Source of the DNA: Maribellus luteus
GTDB lineage: Bacteria; Bacteroidota; Bacteroidia; Bacteroidales; Prolixibacteraceae
DNA: 64,000 nucleotides
Direction: 5' to 3'
Assembly (NCBI RefSeq): GCF_003576475.1
Contig: NZ_QWGR01000014.1
Span: 62,001 to 126,000 of the forward strand
The position numbers and the translations under genes were made by a program. The notes under the pieces are model-generated. The model did no database searches. It saw nothing but the letters and a program-made list of their open reading frames with translations, and was not told the DNA's origin. Shown piece by piece: positions 38,786 to 51,641 of the stretch; position 1 is the first letter of the stretch, and each line of letters begins with the position of its first letter.

Positions 38786-39071
38786 CTCCAGGCTTAAAAA
38801 TAAGGTTTTTAGCTTTTATGGAAATGAGGTTTATCCTGCCTATTTAAGGCCGAATACAATTTCTGAGTTTGGAAAAACATACATCAATATTCACGGCTGT
38901 ATTTTCGACCACGATGACGAGATGGTTCTTTTGGAAAATTCAGGAAAAGGCAAGGAAATTACCCTAAAAACTTCTTCGAACATTGAACTGGGAGATAGTT
39001 TTTCTGCAAAAATTATTGAAGGGGCTGGAACGGTAAATTTTGAATCTGATTTAACAGGACTAAAAAAATAA
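38786..39071 (+). pseudogene. C-terminal fragment of an unidentified gene
   Basis: About 95 codons remain of a gene whose 5' part is missing at the IS21 right end. The readable part starts SRLKNKVFSFYGNEVYPAY and ends at a stop at 39071. It is beta-strand-rich, like the C-terminal sandwich of a polysaccharide lyase or glycosidase, but I cannot assign it. The open frame's apparent start at 38757 lies inside the IS and is artificial. It ends 18 bp before the transporter gene, so the original gene was probably the first or an early gene of the plus-strand catabolic operon. Confidence 0.6.
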
Positions 39072-39089
39072 TCAATAAAGAAACTAACT

Positions 39090-40256
39090 ATGACTAATTC
39101 AAAAATCAAACTTAAACTGGCATTACCGGTATTTATGTCCTTCATTGTAATGGGATTTGTCGACATTGTGGGAGTTGCTACCGGCTATGTAAAACAGGAT
39201 TTCGGGTTAACCGATAAAGTTGCACAATTTCTGCCATCGATGGCACTGATGTGGTTTTTCTTTCTTTCGGTTCCAACAGGTCTGCTAATCGAACGTTTTG
39301 GAAAAAAAATGCTATTGAATATCGGGATGGCAATTACCGGTGTTGGGATGTTGGTTCCGTTTATCCATTATAGTTTTCCGGTAATGCTTACTGCGTTTGT
39401 TTTTCTGGGAATCGGTAACACCATTGTACAGGTGGCTGCAAATCCGCTGTTGCACGATGTTGTTCCAAAAGAAAAATACGCCAGTAGTTTGAGCCTTGCC
39501 CAGTTTATAAAAGCCATTTGTTCTCTTTTAGGTCCGATTATTACAACTTTCATGGCGGCCAAATTTGGCAATTGGAAACTGGTTTTTATTGTTTATGCAG
39601 TAACTTCTTTAATTTCAATTTTGTGGCTTTATTTTACCAAAATTGAAGAAGCCCGCAGCAATGAAACGGTGGCTACGTTTAAAACATGTTTTTCCTTACT
39701 GAAAAACAAATTTGTATTGGTGTTGGTTTTGGGAATTTTTGTAACTGTTGGTGCCGATGTTGGAATGAATTCAAACATTGCCAATTTCCTTCAAAATCAG
39801 TTTGATTTATCGCTCGAGAATGCATCGTTGGGCATAAGTATCTATTTTACTGCATTAATGATTGGCCGCTTTTTAGGAGCTGTATTGTTAAACTGGATTT
39901 CAGCAAGAAAATTTTTGTTTATCACAACACTGGTGGCATTAGTAAGTCTGGTTGCGATGATGTTTTCGCCCAATGCTTTACTGGCCCGGATTTGCATCTT
40001 TATGATTGGCCTTGGTTCGGCTAACCTCTTCCCCTTGATATTTGCAATTGCTGTTGACAAATTACCTGCCCGTGTAAACGAAATTTCAGGATTGATGATT
40101 ATGGCTGTTGCCGGTGGGGCATTTATTCCTCCGGTAATGGGTTATGTGAGCTCAATCTTTGGTGTTGTTGCAAGCTTTTTGGTGTTGGTGATTGTGATGG
40201 TTTATTTGCTTGCCATTAGTTTCTATGTGCAGAAAGCAGGAAAGAAGAATATCTAA
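39090..40256 (+). CDS. FHS-type MFS sugar transporter
   Basis: This inner-membrane proton-coupled sugar symporter belongs to the fucose/glucose-galactose (FHS) branch of the MFS. It has twelve predicted membrane helices in 388 residues. The GLLIERFGKK loop between helices 2 and 3 and the NTIVQVAANPLLHDVVP segment are typical of this branch. It is followed after 16 bp by the ROK kinase, so it probably takes up the monosaccharide phosphorylated by that kinase. Substrate could be mannose, galactose or glucose. Confidence 0.88.
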   Translation: MTNSKIKLKLALPVFMSFIVMGFVDIVGVATGYVKQDFGLTDKVAQFLPSMALMWFFFLSVPTGLLIERFGKKMLLNIGMAITGVGMLVPFIHYSFPVMLTAFVFLGIGNTIVQVAANPLLHDVVPKEKYASSLSLAQFIKAICSLLGPIITTFMAAKFGNWKLVFIVYAVTSLISILWLYFTKIEEARSNETVATFKTCFSLLKNKFVLVLVLGIFVTVGADVGMNSNIANFLQNQFDLSLENASLGISIYFTALMIGRFLGAVLLNWISARKFLFITTLVALVSLVAMMFSPNALLARICIFMIGLGSANLFPLIFAIAVDKLPARVNEISGLMIMAVAGGAFIPPVMGYVSSIFGVVASFLVLVIVMVYLLAISFYVQKAGKKNI

Positions 40257-40272
40257 AAAATCAAAATAAATA

Positions 40273-41250
40273 ATGAAACAAGAGTATTACCTCGGGATAG
40301 ATATAGGCGGTACTAAATGTGCTGTTATTGCAGGTACCGAAAACATGGAAATTCTCGAAAGAATTCAGTTTGATACAAATACGAACAAGGGGCCGGATTA
40401 TGCAATTTCCAAACTTTTGGAAATTGCGACTGCTGTAGTTAAACAACTCAATGATTATGAACTTATCAGTATTGGTATTAGTTGTGGCGGTCCGTTAGAC
40501 AGTAAAACAGGTATTGTTCAATCGCCTCCAAACCTGCCGGGGTGGGATAATATTCCAATTTGTGGCCTTTTAAAGTATAAGTTTAATGTGCCGGTGTTTC
40601 TTCAAAATGATGCCAATGCCTGTGCTTTGGCGGAGTGGAAATTCGGAGCAGGAAAAGGAACAGATAATATGATTTTCCTGACTTTTGGGACAGGTCTGGG
40701 AGCAGGCTTAATTTTGGATGGAAAACTATATGCCGGCACAAACGATTTGGCCGGCGAGATTGGGCACATCCGATTAGATGAAGATGGCCCGGAAGCATAT
40801 GGGAAAAAAGGTTCGTTTGAAGGATTTTGCAGCGGCGCTGGAATTGCTCGAATGGCTCAGGCAATGGTGATTGAAAAACTGGAGAAAGGAGAGAGCGTTT
40901 CTTTTTGCGAAAGTATTGAAACCGTTCGGAATATTACCACCAAAGATGTAGCTATGGCAGCAGCAGAGGGCGACGAAACTGCAATTGCTGCATTCGAAAA
41001 ATCAGCGAAATACCTCGGTATTGGATTGTCCATTTTAATTGATGTTTTAAACCCGCAACGCATTGTTATTGGCAGTGTATACGCCCGGAATCCACATCTT
41101 TTTGATGCTGTTTGTAACAGTGTGATTGAAAAAGAAGCTTTGGAGCCGGCTTGGAAAGTATGTGAAATCGTGCCTGCCGAACTGGGTGACAAGGTTGGCG
41201 ATTTTGCCAGTTTAAGTGTGGCAATCGATGGAATAAGCAGAACAAATTAA
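40273..41250 (+). CDS. ROK-family sugar kinase
   Basis: This cytoplasmic kinase phosphorylates a hexose with ATP. The N-terminal phosphate-binding motif GIDIGGTKCAV is at about 7-17. The catalytic Asp lies in LQNDANACALAEWKFG, and the GTGLGAGLILDGKLYAG motif follows. The GEIGHIRLDEDGPEAYGKKG segment keeps the Glu-His pair but lacks the Cys cluster that binds zinc in many ROK proteins. The length of 325 residues is normal. It forms a tight operon with the MFS transporter and SIS isomerase. Mannose or glucose is the likely substrate. Confidence 0.92.
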   Translation: MKQEYYLGIDIGGTKCAVIAGTENMEILERIQFDTNTNKGPDYAISKLLEIATAVVKQLNDYELISIGISCGGPLDSKTGIVQSPPNLPGWDNIPICGLLKYKFNVPVFLQNDANACALAEWKFGAGKGTDNMIFLTFGTGLGAGLILDGKLYAGTNDLAGEIGHIRLDEDGPEAYGKKGSFEGFCSGAGIARMAQAMVIEKLEKGESVSFCESIETVRNITTKDVAMAAAEGDETAIAAFEKSAKYLGIGLSILIDVLNPQRIVIGSVYARNPHLFDAVCNSVIEKEALEPAWKVCEIVPAELGDKVGDFASLSVAIDGISRTN

Positions 41251-41256
41251 AGGCAG

Positions 41257-41898
41257 ATGATAATGGATTCGAATCAAATTCTGGAAAATTTAATTGCACG
41301 TTACCCTGTCTTGGAGCTTTCAAAAACCGAAATATTTCAGGCTTTTGAGCTTATCCGGGAAAGCTATGCACAGGAAAGAAAGCTTCTGGTGTGCGGAAAC
41401 GGCGGCAGCGCATCTGACGCCGAGCATATTGTAGGTGAGTTGATGAAAAGTTTTACGAAGAAACGACCCTTGGCATCTCATCTGTCCGAAGAATTGCTTG
41501 CTACGTCAGAAGAGCACGGTGCTTATCTGGCAGCAAAGCTGGAAGGAGCGCTTCCTGCAATTGCACTGACTTGCCATTCAGCTTTAAATACAGCCTTTTC
41601 GAATGATGTGGATGCTGACCTGATTTATGCCCAGCAGGTTGTTGGTTATGGAAATCAGGGAGATGTATTAATCGGAATATCAACTTCAGGAAATGCAAAA
41701 AATGTGATAAATGCTGTAATTACTGCAAAAGCGAAGGGCTTGAAAACAATTGGGCTGTCGGGCAGGCATGGCGGGAAACTGAATGAAAATTGCGATGTAG
41801 TTATCCGTGTTGATGCCACAGAAACGTACCAGGTGCAGGAATTGCACTTGCCGGTTTACCATGCTTTGTGCCAAATGCTGGAAGCAACATTTTATTAA
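41257..41898 (+). CDS. SIS-domain sugar-phosphate isomerase (GmhA-like)
   Basis: This cytoplasmic sugar isomerase-domain protein is similar to sedoheptulose-7-phosphate isomerase. The phosphate-binding LLVCGNGGSASDAEH motif begins at residue 44. The GDVLIGISTSGNAKNVINAV motif holds the second phosphate loop, and the TYQVQELHLPVYHALCQMLE segment supplies the C-terminal Glu/His residues. The length of 213 residues fits GmhA. It starts 6 bp after the kinase. Linked to a catabolic kinase and transporter, it may act on a hexose phosphate rather than in heptose synthesis. The start may be Met1 or Met3. Confidence 0.85.
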   Translation: MIMDSNQILENLIARYPVLELSKTEIFQAFELIRESYAQERKLLVCGNGGSASDAEHIVGELMKSFTKKRPLASHLSEELLATSEEHGAYLAAKLEGALPAIALTCHSALNTAFSNDVDADLIYAQQVVGYGNQGDVLIGISTSGNAKNVINAVITAKAKGLKTIGLSGRHGGKLNENCDVVIRVDATETYQVQELHLPVYHALCQMLEATFY

Positions 41899-41923
41899 TA
41901 CTAACAATTTGAAAACAACAATA

Positions 41924-45834
<3,911 letters not shown>

Positions 45835-45930
45835 GAATTGAAATTATTTAAGAGGGTGTCTCACTAGAAAATTTTAAAATAGAAAAAACTTACTGTTTGT
45901 AAGTAATAGTATCGTTTTTCAAATTTTTTG

Positions 45931-45976
45931 AAGGGGACTTTAAGTCTCCCCTTTAGGGGAGGTTGGAGGGGTAAAA
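45931..45976. repeat. Palindromic interspersed-type repeat
   Basis: The intergenic gap 45835-46025 contains the palindrome ctccccttta-ggggag (core 45947-45962), flanked by aggggacttt and gttggagggg. This looks like a repeat widely seen in Bacteroidota intergenic regions, as I remember it. A gagggtgtctcact stretch near 45853 resembles a degraded IS end. No gene lies in the gap. Confidence 0.5.
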
Positions 45977-46067
45977 TTAAGGTACAGTACAGACATCTTC
46001 TGTTTTTTAGAACTCAGAAATTTAAATGTTGAGTTTAGAAAGAACCATCATAAACCGTAAAGAACCT

Positions 46068-48263
46068 ATGCAACTCAAAAAGAATAACATTAAACTCTTT
46101 TCGTATATTTTAAGTGTAAAAAGCATCTTATTAATTTTCGTTGGAGTACTAATTCCATTTTTATCTGTGGCTTGCACTCAGTCGGTAAACGTTGTACATG
46201 TGGCAGGAAAACAATCAAATGATCTGTATCAAATTCTGGATAAACACAATCAAATAGAAACAATACTGTATGATTCTCCAATGAAGGCAGCAAAGCAGGC
46301 CGCAGCTGGAGATGCGTTAATGATTTTTGCTGATGAATATCCGGCAAAAAGGGCTGAGCTCTCTGCTGAGTTTTTCTCAATTGTGAGGGAAAAGAAACTA
46401 AGGGTTTATCTTGAGTATCCTTCATTTTTACCCGATGTGGAATTGGGGAAAACTGTAAAAGCTGATCTGGAGCGGGCAGTTGTAAATTCTTCGTTTTTTG
46501 GAGGAATGCCAGACAGTTTGGATGTGTTGAGCATAAACGGGTTGCATTATATTCCAACCAATATTTCGGAAAGTTATATTGTAGCAGCAAAAGTTGCCGG
46601 ATTTGATAAGGCAGTTTATGGATTGCCTGAGAAAACGATACCTGTTCTGTTCGAACTTCCGGGTTATCCGGTTTTGGTTTCAACGACGAATCTGAGTAAT
46701 ATGGTTCGGGGGCGCTACGCGCCTCAAAAGGCATGGACCGGAGTTTGGAACTCTATTCTGGAATATGTCCTGCCCGAAAATTCGTTTGTTGGGCTCGAAT
46801 GGAAACCGGAGATTCAGGCTGCATTTGAAAAAACGGAAGAATTGCCAACACAATACCAAATGAATAGTATTGAAAAAGGAGCAGACTGGTTTTTTAGCAG
46901 TAAAATGCTGGTTCACGAATCGCTGGAAGATACTCTGGAAATAATGAAAGATGCGGGAAACTGGATGCTCGATTGGAATGCTTCAATTCCTGTGGGAGAT
47001 GGAAAGAACGGTGTATTCGAATGTGTTTTTTCGAGAATAGATGAAAAAGGCAGCCAGCCAATTGGTATTGTAAGGCGTGGCGATTGTAATGCTGAAACGG
47101 CCATGGCGCTGGCCTGTGCCGGAAATGTTTTAAAAAAACCGGAATATTCTAGAATTGCTGAAAACATCTTGGATTTTTATCTTTTTGAATCGGATGCGAT
47201 GAAAGGAGAATACGGTAATCCCACTCACGGAGCCTATGGGTTAATTCCCTGGGGGATTAGCAATTTTGCCTGGTACCGGGCCAGTTATGGCGACGACAAT
47301 GCGCGGTTTTTGCTTGGTGCTTTAACAACATCGGCACTCACCGGCTCTGATCGTTGGGACAATCTGTTAATGAAATCCCTGATTGCTCTTCATCGTACAA
47401 CCGGAAAATCAGGTTTTCGGGGCAGTCGCATTGATGTTCCTGATTTTGAGAAAAATGGTTGGGAACATTACTACGAGAAAGATACAAAGTACTATTCTCC
47501 TCATTTTGAAGCCTATGTTTGGGCGTGTATGTTGTGGGCTTATCATAAAACCGGCGATCAAATATTCCTTGAAAGAACTGAAAAAGCCATTAAGGAAACC
47601 ATGCATAAATATCCGGAAAAATGGCAGTGGACAAATGGAATTGCGCAGGAAAAAGCCAGAATGTTACTGCCGCTTGCCTGGCTGGTACGGGTAAAAGATA
47701 CTCCGGAAAACAGGGAAATGCTTTACACCGTTGTGAATGATCTTTTAAAACTTCAGGATACCTGCGGCGCAATTCGCGAAGAATTGGGGAATCTGGAAAT
47801 GGGAAAATATCCGCCTCCGCAAAATAATGAAGCTTATGGAACAGCAGAGGCGCCACTTATTGCCCAAAACGGAGACAAAGTGAGTGATTTACTGTATACC
47901 ACAAACTTTGCATTTTTAGGATTGCATGAAGCCTATTATGCAACTAACGACCCGAAAATAAAAGCGGCTGTCGACAAGTTGGCCGAATTTTTATGCCGTA
48001 TACAGGTGGTTTCTGAAAAGCATCCTGAAATTAATGGAGGCTGGATGCGCGCTTTTGATTTTGGCCGATATGAACACTGGGGCTCAAATGCTGATCTTGG
48101 TTGGGGAGCCTGGGCCATTGAAAGTGGCTGGACTCAGGGGTGGATTGTTTCCATTTTGGCGCTGCGCGAACAAAACACTTCGATATGGGATTTGACAAGC
48201 AATTCGAAAGTCAAGCAGCACTACAAAGGCTTGAAAAAGCAGATGTTGACCGGCGTAAAATAA
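46068..48263 (+). CDS. Unrecognised lipoprotein with (alpha/alpha)-toroid-like domain
   Basis: I do not recognise the family. The ATG at 46068 is preferred; the open frame starts at 46026. The long N-terminus ends in a lipobox SVAC near residue 36. The first 270 residues are alpha/beta with a Rossmann-like or transport-domain feel. The rest is Trp-, Tyr- and Ala-rich helical repeats, such as HFEAYVWACMLWAYHKTGD and LGWGAWAIESGWTQGW, that fit a six-hairpin glycosidase fold. It precedes GH92-D by 92 bp on the same strand, so it may assist in processing the same glycan. No catalytic residues are assigned. Confidence 0.6.
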   Translation: MQLKKNNIKLFSYILSVKSILLIFVGVLIPFLSVACTQSVNVVHVAGKQSNDLYQILDKHNQIETILYDSPMKAAKQAAAGDALMIFADEYPAKRAELSAEFFSIVREKKLRVYLEYPSFLPDVELGKTVKADLERAVVNSSFFGGMPDSLDVLSINGLHYIPTNISESYIVAAKVAGFDKAVYGLPEKTIPVLFELPGYPVLVSTTNLSNMVRGRYAPQKAWTGVWNSILEYVLPENSFVGLEWKPEIQAAFEKTEELPTQYQMNSIEKGADWFFSSKMLVHESLEDTLEIMKDAGNWMLDWNASIPVGDGKNGVFECVFSRIDEKGSQPIGIVRRGDCNAETAMALACAGNVLKKPEYSRIAENILDFYLFESDAMKGEYGNPTHGAYGLIPWGISNFAWYRASYGDDNARFLLGALTTSALTGSDRWDNLLMKSLIALHRTTGKSGFRGSRIDVPDFEKNGWEHYYEKDTKYYSPHFEAYVWACMLWAYHKTGDQIFLERTEKAIKETMHKYPEKWQWTNGIAQEKARMLLPLAWLVRVKDTPENREMLYTVVNDLLKLQDTCGAIREELGNLEMGKYPPPQNNEAYGTAEAPLIAQNGDKVSDLLYTTNFAFLGLHEAYYATNDPKIKAAVDKLAEFLCRIQVVSEKHPEINGGWMRAFDFGRYEHWGSNADLGWGAWAIESGWTQGWIVSILALREQNTSIWDLTSNSKVKQHYKGLKKQMLTGVK

Positions 48264-48355
48264 TTTAACTCTTAAATCAGTATTCACTGAAATGCGTTTT
48301 AAAAAGTGAAAACTGAAACGAGAGTTCTACAAACCAATTTTGACAATTAATACCA

Positions 48356-50644
48356 ATGAAGAATATAGTTTATCTTTTTTTCTTATTATTTCTTGTGAGT
48401 TGCACTTCAGAAAATGAATGCACAAATACTGCACGTTTAACCGATTTGGTAAATCCTTTGGTGGGAACCGATTCGGAACGTGATCTTTCAAACGGAAATA
48501 CGTACCCGGCAATTGCCCGTCCGTGGGGGATGAATTTCTGGACCCCGCAAACCGGAAAAATGGGAGATGGCTTTTGCTATACGTATGATGCTCATAAAAT
48601 TCGGGGCATAAAACAAACCCACCAGCCAAGCCCTTGGATCAACGATTATGCTGCATTTTCGTTTATGCCGGTTGTTGGCGAATTGAAATTTAAAGAAGAT
48701 GAAAGGGCTTCGTGGTTTTCGCATAAAGCGGAAATTGCAAAACCGCATTATTACAGCGTTTATCTGGCTGATTACGGTGTAACTGCCGAAGTGACTCCAA
48801 CTGACCGTGCTGCTCAATTTCAATTTACCTTTCCGCAGCATGAAAACTCGTGGATCGTGTTGGATGGTTTTGATGGTGGTTCAATGGTGAAAATAATACC
48901 GGAAGAACGCAAGATTATTGGCTATTGCCAGAATAATCACGGGGGAGTCCCTGATAACTTCAGAAACTATTTTGTAGCTGTTTTCGACAAAGATTTTTCT
49001 CATACAAAAGTATGGGCAGACAGTGTGCTAAAGGAGTTAAACGAAGCTGAAGGTTTCCATGTGGGAGCTGTGGTTGGTTTCAAAACAAAAAACGGAGAGA
49101 AAATAAATGTTAAAGTTGCTTCTTCTTTTATCAGTTTGGAACAGGCCGGGCTTAATTTAGAGCGCGAGGTGGGGAATAAAACTTTTGCTGAAACAAAAAA
49201 GGAAGGGCAGTTGGTTTGGGAAAAAGAATTTTCCAGAATCAAGGTTGAAGGCGGAACGGAGGAACAGCAAAAAACATTTTATTCGTGCCTGTACCGCACT
49301 TTGCTTTTTCCCCGGAAGTTTTATGAGTTCGATAAGGACAACAACATCGTTCATTACAGTCCTTACAACGGGGAAGTGCTGCCCGGTTACATGTTTACCG
49401 ATAATGGTTTTTGGGATACATTCAGGGCTGTATTCCCGTTCTTTACTTTGATGTACCCCGAATTAAACTCACAAATTATGCAGGGGTTGGTGAATGCATA
49501 CAAAGAAAGTGGATGGCTACCGGAATGGGCCAGTCCCGGGCATCGCAACTGCATGATTGGTTCAAACTCAGCCTCGTTGATCGCTGACTCATATCTAAAA
49601 GGAATTCGCGGTTACGACATCGAATTATTGTATGAAGCAATTATAAAAAACACAAAAGAGAATCACAAAACCATCAGATCGGTTGGCCGGTTTGGAGCAG
49701 ATCAATACAATAGATTAGGGTATCTGCCTTTTGATGAAAAGATTGGACAAACTTCATCACGGACATTGGAATACGCGTATGCTGATTTCTGTATTTCGAG
49801 GTTGGCGCAGGAATTAGGAAAGCCGCAAGAAGAGATTGACCTTTTCCGAGAGCGGGCACGAAACTATAAAAATGTGTTCGATCCCGAAGTAAATTTGATG
49901 AGGGGCAGGTACGAAGATGGAAGTTTTCAGGCGCCATTTAATCAGTACCGATGGAGTTATGCGTTTACCGAAGGATCTACCTGGCATTACTCGTGGAGCG
50001 TTTTTCAGGATATTGAAGGGTTGAAAAACCTGATGGGGGGCGATCAGCAATTTGTAGAAATGCTTGATTCGGTATTTGTTGCTCCTCCAATTTACAATTA
50101 CGACTGGTTTTATGGCGGAACTGTAATTCACGAAATTCGCGAAATGCAGGTTGCCGGAATGGGGAATTATGCCCACGGCAACCAACCTGTTCAGCACATG
50201 ATTTATTTGTACAATTATACCAGTGAACCCTGGAAAACCCAATACCGTGTTCGTCAGGTGATGGATAAATTGTATACACCTTATCCGGACGGTTATTGTG
50301 GCGATGAGGATAATGGGCAGACTTCTGCGTGGTATGTTTTCAGTGCCATGGGATTTTATCCGGTTTGCCCGGGTACCGATCAGTATGTTTTGGGCAGTCC
50401 CTTGTTTAAAAAAATCACCCTTCAGTTGGAAAACGGAAATGAGTTCATTGTAGAATCGGATAATTATGGAAAAGAAAACTTCTACATCGACCGGGTGCGA
50501 TTAAACGGGAGTTCGTATGATAAAAACTATTTAAGGCATTCAACTATATTGAATGGTGGTGAAATTAAATTAAAAATGTCTGATTCACCTAATAAAAGCA
50601 GGGGTACTAAACAGCAAAGTCATCCTTATTCGATGACAAATTGA
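48356..50644 (+). CDS. GH92 enzyme (GH92-D) with Gln at the catalytic-acid position, lipoprotein
   Basis: This close homologue of GH92-A (5376) is on the other side of the IS21 element. The lipobox FLVSC ends at Cys16. Shared segments with GH92-A include GMNFWTPQTGKMG and IKQTHQPSPWINDY. The acid motif reads HGNQPVQH with Gln610 (codon 50183-50185) in place of the catalytic Glu. The base cluster GYCGDEDNGQTSAWY is intact. Gln at this position is, from memory, the hallmark of GH92 enzymes that cleave mannose-1-phosphate-6-mannose. The length of 762 residues is normal. The next gene's start codon lies 24 bases downstream. Confidence 0.93.
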   Translation: MKNIVYLFFLLFLVSCTSENECTNTARLTDLVNPLVGTDSERDLSNGNTYPAIARPWGMNFWTPQTGKMGDGFCYTYDAHKIRGIKQTHQPSPWINDYAAFSFMPVVGELKFKEDERASWFSHKAEIAKPHYYSVYLADYGVTAEVTPTDRAAQFQFTFPQHENSWIVLDGFDGGSMVKIIPEERKIIGYCQNNHGGVPDNFRNYFVAVFDKDFSHTKVWADSVLKELNEAEGFHVGAVVGFKTKNGEKINVKVASSFISLEQAGLNLEREVGNKTFAETKKEGQLVWEKEFSRIKVEGGTEEQQKTFYSCLYRTLLFPRKFYEFDKDNNIVHYSPYNGEVLPGYMFTDNGFWDTFRAVFPFFTLMYPELNSQIMQGLVNAYKESGWLPEWASPGHRNCMIGSNSASLIADSYLKGIRGYDIELLYEAIIKNTKENHKTIRSVGRFGADQYNRLGYLPFDEKIGQTSSRTLEYAYADFCISRLAQELGKPQEEIDLFRERARNYKNVFDPEVNLMRGRYEDGSFQAPFNQYRWSYAFTEGSTWHYSWSVFQDIEGLKNLMGGDQQFVEMLDSVFVAPPIYNYDWFYGGTVIHEIREMQVAGMGNYAHGNQPVQHMIYLYNYTSEPWKTQYRVRQVMDKLYTPYPDGYCGDEDNGQTSAWYVFSAMGFYPVCPGTDQYVLGSPLFKKITLQLENGNEFIVESDNYGKENFYIDRVRLNGSSYDKNYLRHSTILNGGEIKLKMSDSPNKSRGTKQQSHPYSMTN

Positions 50645-50667
50645 ATTTAAATATTAAAGCCAAACTT

Positions 50668-51633
50668 ATGGGAAAGAATTATTTGTCCATTTATCTTATT
50701 GCTATTTGTTTTTTGTGTAGTATAACTGGTTACGCCCAGCAAAAACCAGCACCTCCGGTGTTGGTTAAACTACCATTTGCTTTTTCTGATGTGGGGCGCA
50801 CCCCCATGGAGAATACACCATTTGTTTTTGATTCCAAGTTATTAATTGTTGCCAACTATCGACCTGGTGAAGCAGAAGCCAAAGGGGAGAATGCTTATTT
50901 ATACATTGATGATTTAAAAACTGGGAAAGAGGTTGCCCGGTTTGGAAAAGGGCATTCATTTGTTTCTGCATTTGTGCAAAAGGAGGAGTTGAATGTGTTT
51001 GCCCTTGAGTTTTCAGATTTTGGACGGGTAATGAATTCTTCAGGCATTGACCGGATTTTTTCCACCGACATGAAAAACTGGAAAACAGAGAAAGTAATTT
51101 TGCCTGAAGGCGATGAACACCTCTTCAATTCATCAGTTTGCCGTGATGATAAAGGTTATGTAATGGCATATGAATCAGACAAACCTGTAAAATTCTGTTT
51201 CAAATTTGCCCGTTCAAAAGATCTGTCTAACTGGGAAAAAATTCCGAACCTGGCTTTCACCGGCGAAAATCAGGAATATTCAGCTTGTCCTGTAATTCGC
51301 TACTATGCTCCTTATTATTATGTTATTTACCTTCATGCTCCTGTAGAAGGGCATAATGGTTGGATATCATACATGGCTCGTTCTACTGATCTCGAAACCT
51401 GGGAACTTAGCTCTTTTAACCCTGTTCTGGAGGCAGAACCAGGCGAAGGGAAAAATAATTCCGATGTAGATATCCTGGAGTATAAAGGTAAAACCTATCT
51501 CTATTATGCTACAGGCGACCAGGAAACCTGGAGTACTATGCGGGTAGCCATGTTTGACGGAACGGAAAAAGCATTCTTTGAAGCGTATTTTCCTGAAGGT
51601 AATCCATTCGTAAATATTTCAGCAAAAAAATAA
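50668..51633 (+). CDS. Five-bladed beta-propeller protein, GH43/GH117-like
   Basis: This secreted 321-residue protein starts at the ATG 50668 (MGKNYLSIYLIAICFLCSITGYAQ signal peptide). Repeated blade signatures are DMKNWKTEKVILP, SKDLSNWEKI and STDLETWELSSFNPVL, and the D-V-D-I-L-E-Y-K-G-K-T-Y-L-Y-Y strand, all typical of GH43/GH32/GH117-type propellers. The three-acid catalytic set cannot be placed with certainty. It may be a glycosidase or a binding protein. It is 8 bp upstream of the GH95-like gene and directly follows GH92-D. Confidence 0.7.
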   Translation: MGKNYLSIYLIAICFLCSITGYAQQKPAPPVLVKLPFAFSDVGRTPMENTPFVFDSKLLIVANYRPGEAEAKGENAYLYIDDLKTGKEVARFGKGHSFVSAFVQKEELNVFALEFSDFGRVMNSSGIDRIFSTDMKNWKTEKVILPEGDEHLFNSSVCRDDKGYVMAYESDKPVKFCFKFARSKDLSNWEKIPNLAFTGENQEYSACPVIRYYAPYYYVIYLHAPVEGHNGWISYMARSTDLETWELSSFNPVLEAEPGEGKNNSDVDILEYKGKTYLYYATGDQETWSTMRVAMFDGTEKAFFEAYFPEGNPFVNISAKK

Positions 51634-51641
51634 CTGCAACT

